NCBI GenBank assembly: GCA_021202575.1
Contig: JAJQCU010000272.1
Location: forward strand, 1-5,359
Source: Lachnospiraceae bacterium
GTDB lineage: Bacteria > Bacillota > Clostridia > Lachnospirales > Lachnospiraceae
Length of the DNA stretch: 5,359 nucleotides
Direction: 5' to 3'
In this document: piece by piece, positions 1-5,340 of the stretch
How positions within the stretch are numbered: the stretch's first letter is position 1
Layout: each line of letters opens with the position of its first letter
Program-made: the position numbers and the translations under genes
Notes under the pieces: model-generated
The model's database searches: none
What the model saw: only the letters and a program-made list of their open reading frames with translations
What the model was told of the DNA's origin: nothing

Positions 1-279
1 TATGGTGAGAATCAGGGAGTTCCGCATAAATCCAAAGCGGCATCAGATATTTCGTCCTATGAGGGCACCGCTCCGGAGTGGTTCAAAGCAGGTGTTTCAG
101 CGGCTCTGTTAGCACCAACGGCAATGAACAAGCAGGCATTTACCATCAGGGGTAAGGGTAACAAGGTGAGCATGACCTGCGATAACGGCTCCTATTCTGG
201 TGCTGATTTGGGAATCGGTAAATATCATTTTGAGCTTGGTGCCGGCAAGGACAATTTTGAGTGGATGCAGCCTGTGTGA
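1..279 (+). CDS. Nitroreductase-family protein (TM1586-like), C-terminal 92 residues, 5' end cut by window
   Basis: Frame 1 is open from the first base to a TGA at 277-279, giving the last 92 residues of a protein that starts outside the window. The stretch around residues 26-43 (APEWFKAGVSAALLAPTA followed by MNKQ) and the later DLGIGKYHFELGAGK are typical of the C-terminal lobe of putative TM1586-type nitroreductases. These are FMN-dependent cytosolic oxidoreductases of roughly 250 residues that carry two half-domains in one chain. The assignment rests on recalled family pattern. The flavin-contacting N-terminal part is not visible, so substrate and activity cannot be judged. A strong hairpin terminator follows 42 bases downstream, so this gene ends its own transcription unit and is probably unrelated to the restriction-modification genes further on. 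Confidence 0.75.
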   Translation, partial: YGENQGVPHKSKAASDISSYEGTAPEWFKAGVSAALLAPTAMNKQAFTIRGKGNKVSMTCDNGSYSGADLGIGKYHFELGAGKDNFEWMQPV

Positions 280-320
280 TTGCTATGAATTAAGCACATC
301 TGGATAATAATTAATGAAAA

Positions 321-362
321 ACGCCCATTGAAGAAACTCTCTTTCCTCGATGGGCGTCATTT
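321..362 (+). terminator. Intrinsic terminator after the nitroreductase gene, possibly bidirectional
   Basis: ACGCCCAT (321-328) pairs perfectly with ATGGGCGT (350-357). The stem continues inward through a T-G wobble (329/349) and one A/C mismatch (332/346) to A336-T342, leaving a five-base loop (337-341). A moderately T-rich tail (TCATTTATG) follows on the + strand. AAAAA directly precedes the stem, giving a five-T tail on the opposite strand, so the element may also stop transcription arriving from the right. Confidence 0.8.
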
Positions 363-596
363 ATGTTATGTCAGGCTCAGGACTGGCAATTTTCATATTC
401 AAGCCGATGTTTCTGTGAAGAGCGGCATTTTTATGCGCCCTGTGTTGTCTGAAATCACGGAAATTTATGAATGACTTGCTTTATTTGCGGAAAACGGAAT
501 CTTTTCTGTGATTTTCGATGGCACCTTGTTTAAATAAACGTACATGATTATCTGTTGACAGGATGGCAACACGGTCTGCACGCAGGAGGAAAGGTG
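363..596. other. Gene-free interval with several inverted repeats upstream of the WYL regulator
   Basis: No convincing coding frame was seen on either strand. Three structures stand out. (a) A small hairpin at 403-426 (GCCG/CGGC, with an inner TTC/GAA stem) is followed by ATTTTT and resembles a weak terminator or attenuator. (b) A long imperfect inverted repeat has arms at 451-463 and 503-515. (c) A short perfect inverted repeat, GTTTA-AA-TAAAC, lies at 528-539. No good -35/-10 pair could be assigned. The regulator's promoter should lie here, and WYL regulators often bind their own upstream region, so (b) and (c) are candidate operator or structure elements. That role is inference. Confidence 0.45.
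451..515. repeat. Imperfect 13-bp inverted repeat upstream of the WYL gene
   Basis: GAAATCACGGAAA (451-463) is the reverse complement of TTTCTGTGATTTT (503-515) except at two positions, both of which still allow G-T wobble pairs if transcribed. The arms are 39 bases apart. The distance is too long for a terminator and no T-run follows, so this is either a pair of oppositely oriented protein-binding half-sites or a chance match in an AT-rich interval. Confidence 0.4.
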
Positions 597-1586
597 ATGG
601 CCAGAGAATCCAATCAGAAATTAAAGATTCTGTATCTTATGAAAATCCTTTTGGAGGAGACAGACGAAACCCATTCACTCAGCATGGCGGAAATCATTGC
701 CAAGCTTCATGAGTATGGGATCACTGCCGAACGGAAGAGCCTGTACAGCGACATGGAAAGCCTGCGGCAGTACGGCATGGAGATTATCCGGAAACAGCAG
801 GATCGGACGTACTATTATCATGTCGGGAGCCGACAGTTTGAGCTGGCGGAGTTAAAGCTTCTGGTGGATTCGGTGCAGTCCGCGAAATTTATTACAGCGA
901 AAAAGTCCAATGAGCTGATTAAAAAGATCGAGGACCTTGCCAGCAAGTACGAAGCCTCGCAGCTGCACCGGCAGGTGTATGTGGCGCAGCGCGTCAAGAC
1001 CATGAATGAGAGCATTTATTACAATGTGGACGCTATTCACTCAGCGATTGCTGCGAATGAGCAGATCCGCTTCCAATATTTCCAGTGGAATGTGAAAAAG
1101 GAGCCGGAGTTGCGCCATAACGGCGCCTGGTATCAGGTCAGCCCCTGGGCGCTCTGCTGGGATGATGAAAATTATTATCTGGTGGCCTATGACAGCGAAA
1201 ACGACATGATCAAGCACTTCCGTGTGGACAAGATGCTGCGCATCGAGAGCGCCAGGGAGCGGCGCGAGGGCAAAAAACGCTTCAAAGAATTTGACATGGC
1301 ACTCTATGCACGCAAGATGTTCGGCATGTACGGCGGCAGGGAAGAGACCGTGAAGCTTTGCTGTGAGAATGAACTGATCGGCGCGATCATTGACCGTTTC
1401 GGCAAAGACACCACCGTCATTCCGGCGGATGAGGAACCTTTCATGGTCAATGTGAAAGGGGAGTTCCGCAACCAGTTTATTCACTGGGTGATGGCGCGCG
1501 GCAGTGGCGCGAAGATCATCGGGCCGGATACCGTCGTGGAGGAAGTGAAAGCGGAGGTCAAGCGGCTGGCGCAAGAGTACGGATGA
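597..1586 (+). CDS. WYL-domain transcriptional regulator (wHTH-WYL-WCX), 329 aa
   Basis: This is a complete cytosolic DNA-binding regulator. Residues about 7-75 form a winged helix-turn-helix (SMAEIIAKL helix, then ERKSLYSDMESLRQYGMEI as the recognition region and wing). Residues about 140-220 form the WYL domain, with the name motif present as YYL (193-195) in the context DDENYYLVAYD, followed by HFRVDKM (207-213). Residues about 250-325 form the C-terminal WCX extension. The length matches the family. WYL domains are thought to sense nucleic-acid or nucleotide ligands, and several family members control phage-defence loci. The target here is unknown. ATG 597 is chosen because AGGAGG at 584-589 sits 7 bases upstream. 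An in-frame TTG at 555 would precede that site and is unlikely. The gene ends in its own terminator, so it is transcribed separately from the downstream genes. Confidence 0.9.
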   Translation: MARESNQKLKILYLMKILLEETDETHSLSMAEIIAKLHEYGITAERKSLYSDMESLRQYGMEIIRKQQDRTYYYHVGSRQFELAELKLLVDSVQSAKFITAKKSNELIKKIEDLASKYEASQLHRQVYVAQRVKTMNESIYYNVDAIHSAIAANEQIRFQYFQWNVKKEPELRHNGAWYQVSPWALCWDDENYYLVAYDSENDMIKHFRVDKMLRIESARERREGKKRFKEFDMALYARKMFGMYGGREETVKLCCENELIGAIIDRFGKDTTVIPADEEPFMVNVKGEFRNQFIHWVMARGSGAKIIGPDTVVEEVKAEVKRLAQEYG

Positions 1587-1599
1587 GAACAAAAGTTCT
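1586..1599. promoter_or_regulatory. Perfect 14-bp palindrome matching a Gram-positive LexA-box core (GAAC-N4-GTTC)
   Basis: AGAACAAAAGTTCT starts at the last base of the WYL stop codon. It contains GAAC-N4-GTTC exactly, which is the core of the SOS box bound by LexA/DinR in Bacillus and relatives. It is not in a standard operator position: it lies 173 bases before the HIRAN start, with a terminator in between. It could instead be a small 3'-end hairpin (5-bp stem, AAAA loop) followed by a short T run, or a chance match. Confidence 0.3.
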
Positions 1600-1643
1600 T
1601 TTGCGAGGGCTGTTTTTGGGACAATAGAAGTGCGAGAATGGAA

Positions 1644-1677
1644 CCAGGGTAGGGGAAACCTTATCCTGGCTCTTTTT
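1644..1677 (+). terminator. Intrinsic terminator of the WYL regulator gene
   Basis: An 11-bp stem (1644-1654 with 1659-1669, including two G-T wobbles) is closed by a GAAA tetraloop (1655-1658) and followed by CTCTTTTTAT. This is a textbook rho-independent terminator on the + strand, about 60 bases after the WYL stop. There is no T tract on the other side, so it works in one direction only. Confidence 0.88.
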
Positions 1678-1682
1678 ATATG

Positions 1683-1737
1683 AATGATACAAGGGATTGT
1701 GGGAGCGGTTTTGGCGAAGCAATCTATAAGTATCATT
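1683..1737. repeat. Compound inverted repeat (two nested stems) upstream of the HIRAN gene
   Basis: The outer arms AATGATAC (1683-1690) and GTATCATT (1730-1737) are perfect reverse complements. Inside them GGATTGT (1694-1700) pairs with GCAATCT (1719-1725) through five Watson-Crick pairs flanked by a G-T wobble at each end, leaving an 18-base loop. No T-run follows on either strand, so it is not a simple terminator. It ends 34 bases before the HIRAN start and could be a structured 5' leader, a protein-binding site, or the relic of a small inverted-repeat element. Confidence 0.5.
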
Positions 1738-1771
1738 AAAAATAAATTTCATGCAAAGGAGAGACGCGAAG

Positions 1772-2107
1772 ATGAAGGAAAAGTATATCACAGTAACCGG
1801 TATCAAGCATTATTACGGGCTGGCACCGTTTAAGATCGGCAAGAAACTCAAGTGTGTAAAGGAACCTCACAACCCTTATGACTCGGAAGCGATCCGGGTG
1901 ACATTAAAGCATGTCGGGACGGTTGGCTACGTGGCGAATTCTTCTTACACGACATTGACCGGCACGATGAGCACGGGGCGGATTTATGAGAAGGTTGGGA
2001 AGAAGTTTAAGGCGGAGGTGATGTTCATCACGCCGGCGTGGGTGATCTGCAGGGTGGTGGAGGAGGAGAAGCAGGAGAAGCAAGAGGTGGCCGTCGATGA
2101 AGAATAA
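1772..2107 (+). CDS. Small stand-alone HIRAN-domain protein, 111 aa
   Basis: Residues about 4-95 match the HIRAN fold: ITVTGIKHYYG at the start, then LKCVKEPHNPYDSEAIRV (residues 26-43, with the diagnostic HNPYD), then VGTVGYVANS. HIRAN domains bind DNA; in eukaryotic HLTF the domain holds single-stranded 3' ends at stalled forks. In bacteria it also occurs alone or near DNA-processing genes. Here no helicase or nuclease domain is attached, so the protein is probably a DNA-end-binding accessory factor in the cytosol; this is inference. The last 15 or so residues are a charged tail (VVEEEKQEKQEVAVDEE) containing a duplicated EKQ. Start ATG 1772 is chosen because AAAGGAG at 1755-1761 lies 10 bases upstream. 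The in-frame ATG at 1751 lies ahead of that site. A good ribosome site and a gap of 54 bases connect it to the next gene, which is probably cotranscribed. Confidence 0.85.
   Translation: MKEKYITVTGIKHYYGLAPFKIGKKLKCVKEPHNPYDSEAIRVTLKHVGTVGYVANSSYTTLTGTMSTGRIYEKVGKKFKAEVMFITPAWVICRVVEEEKQEKQEVAVDEE
2065..2082 (+). repeat. In-frame tandem 9-bp duplication in the HIRAN gene tail
   Basis: GGAGAAGCA occurs twice back to back (2065-2073 and 2074-2082) within a purine-rich stretch. It encodes the doubled EKQ of the charged C-terminal tail (residues 99-104). This looks like a slippage-type expansion that would keep the reading frame if it changed copy number. Confidence 0.8.
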
Positions 2108-2161
2108 GAGGGTAAAATCTGGTATCTTTACAAAAATCATATTGCTAAGGAGGAAAATGCA

Positions 2162-2614
2162 ATGACAGAGCAGTGCAAAAAGAGAATTGGAAATATTATA
2201 AATCAGTATCATCCGGTGCTGGAGCCAGGAGAGAAAAGTATTACATATGAGGAAGCGGAAAGAATGGTGGAGTGGCTTTTGGGCATGGAATATGATGAAG
2301 ACCAGGCCATGGATTTCCTGAAATACTGCACAGTCGGCAGCGATTTTGTGGAGGGGCAGCCGGAGGAAAAGGCGGATTTATCTGAGAAGGTGGATGAAGC
2401 GTGTTTCTACAGCAGGATGGCGATGCAGAAAGCCGGACATGCCGGACTGCTGGGGATGGCGGTTTATGTCGCTGGCCGGGCGAGAGGAAAAGGAAAATGG
2501 GAGAAGGCGACAAAGGGGATTATTCTGGGGTCGATGGTGTTGCTAGTGCTGGATGAGGTGGAGGTGCTGGTGAGGGCGGTAAAACATCTTATAAGGGCAA
2601 ACGAAAAAATTTGA
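2162..2614 (+). CDS. Uncharacterised 150-aa protein, no family recognised
   Basis: I do not recognise this protein. It begins at ATG 2162 with an ideal ribosome site (AAGGAGG 2147-2153, 8 bases away), so it is very likely translated. The first ~65 residues are acidic and helix-prone (ITYEEAERMVEWLLGMEYDE). Residues 74-107 are alanine- and glycine-rich (HAGLLGMAVYVAGRARGK). Residues 119-138 form a hydrophobic run (GIILGSMVLLVL, then DEVEVLV) that is interrupted by acidic residues, so it is more likely a buried helix than a clear membrane segment. The end is basic (VKHLIRANEKI). No signal peptide, catalytic motif or metal site is visible. It follows the HIRAN gene by 54 bases without a terminator between them, which suggests one transcript, and it precedes the hsdM promoter. 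No convincing terminator follows its stop, so readthrough into hsdMS is possible. Confidence 0.75.
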   Translation: MTEQCKKRIGNIINQYHPVLEPGEKSITYEEAERMVEWLLGMEYDEDQAMDFLKYCTVGSDFVEGQPEEKADLSEKVDEACFYSRMAMQKAGHAGLLGMAVYVAGRARGKGKWEKATKGIILGSMVLLVLDEVEVLVRAVKHLIRANEKI

Positions 2615-2670
2615 TTGGAATTATATGATAGCCTTATAAAAAGTCACATAAATTAGGAAAAAGTTGTCGT

Positions 2671-2740
2671 TTTCAAGAAGTTGCTGTGTTATACTATATA
2701 AGATAAACAAAAGCGGACGGACTCTTTCAAGAAAACTGTG
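2671..2740. repeat. Repeated TTTCAAGAA...CTGTG motif flanking the hsdM promoter
   Basis: TTTCAAGAA occurs at 2671-2679 and 2725-2733, a start-to-start distance of 54 bases. Each copy is followed by CTGTG (2684-2688 and 2736-2740), with a 4-base gap in the first copy and a 2-base gap in the second. The second copy reads TTTC-AA-GAAA, itself a small inverted repeat. The first copy runs up to the extended -10 and the second lies just downstream of the expected start of transcription. This is the arrangement expected for paired operators, but the binding protein is unknown. Confidence 0.5.
2687..2695 (+). promoter_or_regulatory. Extended -10 promoter of hsdM
   Basis: TGTTATACT fits the extended -10 form TG-N-TATAAT with one mismatch. 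The best upstream -35-like hexamer, TTGTCG (2664-2669), is 20 bases away, which is longer than optimal, so the TG extension probably carries the promoter. Transcription would begin near 2702 and leave a leader of about 110 bases before the hsdM start. Confidence 0.55.
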
Positions 2741-2794
2741 AAAAATGACGGATGAATATAAAGAATCTGTTCCATAATGTACAATCTAAAAGAC

Positions 2795-2800
2795 GGAGGT
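2795..2800 (+). promoter_or_regulatory. Ribosome-binding site of hsdM at unusually long spacing
   Basis: GGAGGT is a strong anti-16S match, but it sits 13 bases from the ATG at 2814, against 7-10 for the other starts in this window. The in-frame triplet at 2802-2804 is a TAG, so no earlier start in this frame is possible and the distance is real. It would be expected to lower HsdM translation or make it dependent on leader folding. Confidence 0.65.
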
Positions 2801-2813
2801 ATAGAAAACTTTC

Positions 2814-4319
2814 ATGGCAGAGAAAAGCAGTGCAAACATTGGCTTTGAAAAACAGATATGGGATGCAGCTTGCGTCCTGTGGGGACACATTCCGGCAGCA
2901 GAATACAGGAAGGTTATCATTGGTCTTATCTTCCTGCGTTACATATCGAGTGCCTTTGAAAAGCGATATGATGAGCTTGTAGCTGAAGGGGATGGATTTG
3001 AAGATGATCCGGACGCATATCTGGAGGAGAATATTTTCTTTGTCCCGGAGAAAGCGCGTTGGAGTAAAATTGCCTCTGCTGCACACACTCCCGAAATCGG
3101 CACAGTCATTGACGATGCCATGAGGGCGATTGAGGATGATAATAGAAAGCTGAAGAATGTTCTGCCGAAGAACTATGCCAGCCCTGACCTCGACAAGCGG
3201 GTCTTGGGCGATGTCGTTGACCTCTTTACAAATATGGATATGGGCGGCACCGAGGAAAGCAAGGACCTGCTCGGTAGAACCTACGAATACTGCATCGCAC
3301 AGTTTGCTGCCTATGAAGGTGTCAAGGGCGGTGAGTTCTATACGCCTGCTAGCATCGTAAAAACCATTGTAGCGATACTGAAACCGTTTGCAAACTGTCG
3401 TGTATATGACCCTTGTTGCGGTTCTGGGGGTATGTTCGTACAGAGCGCGCGTTTCGTACAGGCGCACAGCAACAATCGCGGCGTTGTTTCTGTATACGGT
3501 CAGGAATCCAATGCCGACACCTGGAAGATGGCAAAGATGAACATGGCAATCCGTGGCATCGATGCCGACCTCGGACCGTATCAGGCGGACACTTTCTTCA
3601 ATGACTTGCATTCTACACTGAAAGCAGATTTCATCATGGCGAATCCACCATTTAACCTCTCAAACTGGGGTCAGGACAAACTGAAGGAGGATAAACGATG
3701 GAAGTACGGAACTCCTCCTGCCGGGAACGCTAACTATGCGTGGATTCAGCACATGATTCATCATCTCGCTCCGAACGGAAAGCTCGGTCTGGTGCTTGCC
3801 AACGGGGCATTGTCCACCCAGTCCTCCGGCGAGGGAGAAATCAGAAGAAATATTATTGAAGATGACTTAGTAGAAGGTATCGTTGCGATGCCAACGCAGC
3901 TTTTCTATAGCGTGACCATTCCTGTGACCCTTTGGTTTATCACCAAAGGCAAAAAGCAAAAAGGCAAGACGTTGTTTATCGACGCTCGTAAAATGGGCTA
4001 TATGGTGGACAGAAAGCACCGTGACTTTACCGATGAGGATATAGCGAAAATCACGGACACATTCACTGCTTTCCAGAACGGCACTTTAGAGGATGTGAAA
4101 GGCTTCTGTGCAGTAGCTACCACGCAGGAAATTGCAAAGCAGGATTATATTCTGACGCCGGGGCGCTATATTGGTATTGAAGAGCAGGAAGATGATGGAG
4201 AGCCATTCGAGGAGAAAATGACCAGACTCACATCGGAACTTTCCGAGATGTTTGCAAAGTCGCATGAGCTGGAGAATGAGATTCGAAAGAAACTGGGGGC
4301 GATTGGGTATGAAGTATAA
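2814..4319 (+). CDS. hsdM: Type I restriction-modification system methyltransferase subunit HsdM, 501 aa
   Basis: HsdM transfers a methyl group from S-adenosylmethionine to the N6 of adenine within the target chosen by HsdS, acting as an M2S1 complex on DNA. An N-terminal helical HsdM domain (residues about 8-135, with FEKQIWDAACVLWG and GLIFLRYIS) is followed by the N6-methylase domain. The AdoMet-pocket motif X is GGEFYTP (172-178), motif I is DPCCGSGG (199-206), YGQESN is at 228-233, and the catalytic motif IV is NPPF (277-280). The charged C-terminal helix (about 462-495) is where HsdM usually contacts HsdS. Length and motifs are complete, so the enzyme should be active. ATG 2814 is the first possible start after an in-frame stop. 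The gene overlaps hsdS by 11 bp, which implies coupled translation. No hsdR is present upstream in this window. Confidence 0.97.
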   Translation: MAEKSSANIGFEKQIWDAACVLWGHIPAAEYRKVIIGLIFLRYISSAFEKRYDELVAEGDGFEDDPDAYLEENIFFVPEKARWSKIASAAHTPEIGTVIDDAMRAIEDDNRKLKNVLPKNYASPDLDKRVLGDVVDLFTNMDMGGTEESKDLLGRTYEYCIAQFAAYEGVKGGEFYTPASIVKTIVAILKPFANCRVYDPCCGSGGMFVQSARFVQAHSNNRGVVSVYGQESNADTWKMAKMNMAIRGIDADLGPYQADTFFNDLHSTLKADFIMANPPFNLSNWGQDKLKEDKRWKYGTPPAGNANYAWIQHMIHHLAPNGKLGLVLANGALSTQSSGEGEIRRNIIEDDLVEGIVAMPTQLFYSVTIPVTLWFITKGKKQKGKTLFIDARKMGYMVDRKHRDFTDEDIAKITDTFTAFQNGTLEDVKGFCAVATTQEIAKQDYILTPGRYIGIEEQEDDGEPFEEKMTRLTSELSEMFAKSHELENEIRKKLGAIGYEV

Positions 4320-5340
4320 CACACATACACTCTCGGAACTTGCTACAATTAAGTATGGAAAAAATCAGAAAGCGGTACTATCAGAAGATGGTAGCATTCC
4401 AATTTATGGGACAGGTGGACTTATGGGCTATGTAACAATGCTTCTATACGACAAACCATCAGTTTTAATCGGAAGAAAAGGTACGATTGAGAAGGTTCAT
4501 TATGTGACGCATCCGTTTTGGACGGTTGACACCCTGTTCTATACAATTATAAATGAGGACATTATTAGACCGCATTATTTATACTACTTACTGTCCATGC
4601 TTGACCTTAAGCAGTATAACGAAGGAACAACGATTCCAAGCCTGAGAACAGATACGCTCAATCGCATTGAATTTAATGTGCCTGATTTAAAAGCGCAAGA
4701 TGATACCTTATCAGTGTTGGAACCGATAGAGGAAAAAATCGAACTGAATAATGCAATAAACAAGAATTTAGAGCAGCAAGCGCAGGCGATATTCAAAGAA
4801 AAGTTTCCTCATATATTGACAGGCATGTGCAATGATACAATAAGTAGCATCGTAACATTTTCAAATGGAAAGAAACGTCCTGTCAGCGATGGAAATGTTC
4901 CCGTTTTCGGAGGAAACGGAGTTCTCTCATATACAGGCGAAGCAAATGCCAATAATTGCGTCATAGTTGGTCGCGTTGGTGCCTACTGCGGAAACACGTA
5001 TTTATGCCTAGGAAATTGCTGGATAAGTGATAATGCAATACAAGCAAAAAGCAGAACTGGAGAATCTCAGCTTTTTGTTTATTATCTCCTTAAGAATGCA
5101 GACCTTCCTTCAAGACATATTGGCTCTGGCCAACCTTTGATGACACAAAGTATATTGAATGCAATTCCAATTGTTCATCCAAGTGAGGAAGGAGTTAAGC
5201 AGTTTATTGAATATTGTACCCCTATTCATAATGCAATTGATAATAACAACATAGAGAATCAAAAACTTGCAGAACTCCGTGATGCCCTCTTGCCAAAACT
5301 CATGTCCGGCGAATTGGATGTTTCCGACATGGACATCTAG
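4309..5340 (+). CDS. hsdS: Type I restriction-modification system specificity subunit HsdS, 343 aa
   Basis: HsdS reads the bipartite DNA target and positions two HsdM subunits. The chain shows the usual pseudo-twofold plan. Target recognition domain 1 spans about residues 8-127 (IKYGKNQK, IPIYGTGG, VLIGRKGT, and TTIPSLR before the helix). A conserved helical spacer lies at about 128-168 (EPIEEKIELNNAINKNLEQQ). Target recognition domain 2 spans about 177-290 (FSNGKKRPV, VPVFGGNG, VIVGRVGAYCGN). The C-terminal helix ends in the family signature LAELRDALLPKLMSGEL (320-336). The two recognition domains resemble each other in layout but differ in sequence, so a two-part asymmetric target is expected; its sequence cannot be read from the protein. 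The subunit is shorter than EcoKI HsdS but appears complete. ATG 4309 is chosen because a GGGGG ribosome-site-like run lies 9 bases upstream and it begins inside the end of hsdM. The gene is visibly more AT-rich than hsdM, as is common for exchanged hsdS genes. Confidence 0.95.
   Translation: MKYNTHTLSELATIKYGKNQKAVLSEDGSIPIYGTGGLMGYVTMLLYDKPSVLIGRKGTIEKVHYVTHPFWTVDTLFYTIINEDIIRPHYLYYLLSMLDLKQYNEGTTIPSLRTDTLNRIEFNVPDLKAQDDTLSVLEPIEEKIELNNAINKNLEQQAQAIFKEKFPHILTGMCNDTISSIVTFSNGKKRPVSDGNVPVFGGNGVLSYTGEANANNCVIVGRVGAYCGNTYLCLGNCWISDNAIQAKSRTGESQLFVYYLLKNADLPSRHIGSGQPLMTQSILNAIPIVHPSEEGVKQFIEYCTPIHNAIDNNNIENQKLAELRDALLPKLMSGELDVSDMDI

Noticed and set aside
555..560. TTGACA, a perfect -35 hexamer, just before the WYL gene
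   Set aside because: No -10-like hexamer occurs 16-18 bases downstream (GC-rich GCACGC lies there), and the implied start of transcription would fall on the ribosome site. It also coincides with an in-frame TTG that is too far upstream to be the start codon.
1041..1736. Long reverse-strand open frame of 231 codons
   Set aside because: It lies opposite the WYL coding region and runs through its terminator, has no ribosome site, and its protein has no recognisable fold. It is a shadow of the real gene.
2589..2639. TTATAAGG / CCTTATAA pairing around the stop of the 150-aa gene, considered as a terminator
   Set aside because: The arms are 35 bases apart, all but two pairs are A-T, and AAAA rather than a T-run follows on the + strand. 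It is not credible as an intrinsic terminator.
2752..2982. 76-codon frame starting before hsdM, considered as an upstream gene
   Set aside because: Most of it overlaps hsdM in another frame, it lacks a proper ribosome site, and the protein is basic low-quality sequence.
2727..3611. Reverse-strand open frame of 294 codons opposite the start of hsdM
   Set aside because: The + strand here encodes unmistakable HsdM with its motifs. The antisense frame has no family resemblance and spans the hsdM leader.
4750..5237. AATGCAAT occurring four times in hsdS (4750, 5032, 5158, 5230), considered as recombination sites
   Set aside because: Each copy encodes Asn-Ala-Ile in the same reading frame, the copies are short and irregularly spaced, and two lie in equivalent positions of the duplicated helical regions. 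Codon choice and internal protein symmetry explain them.
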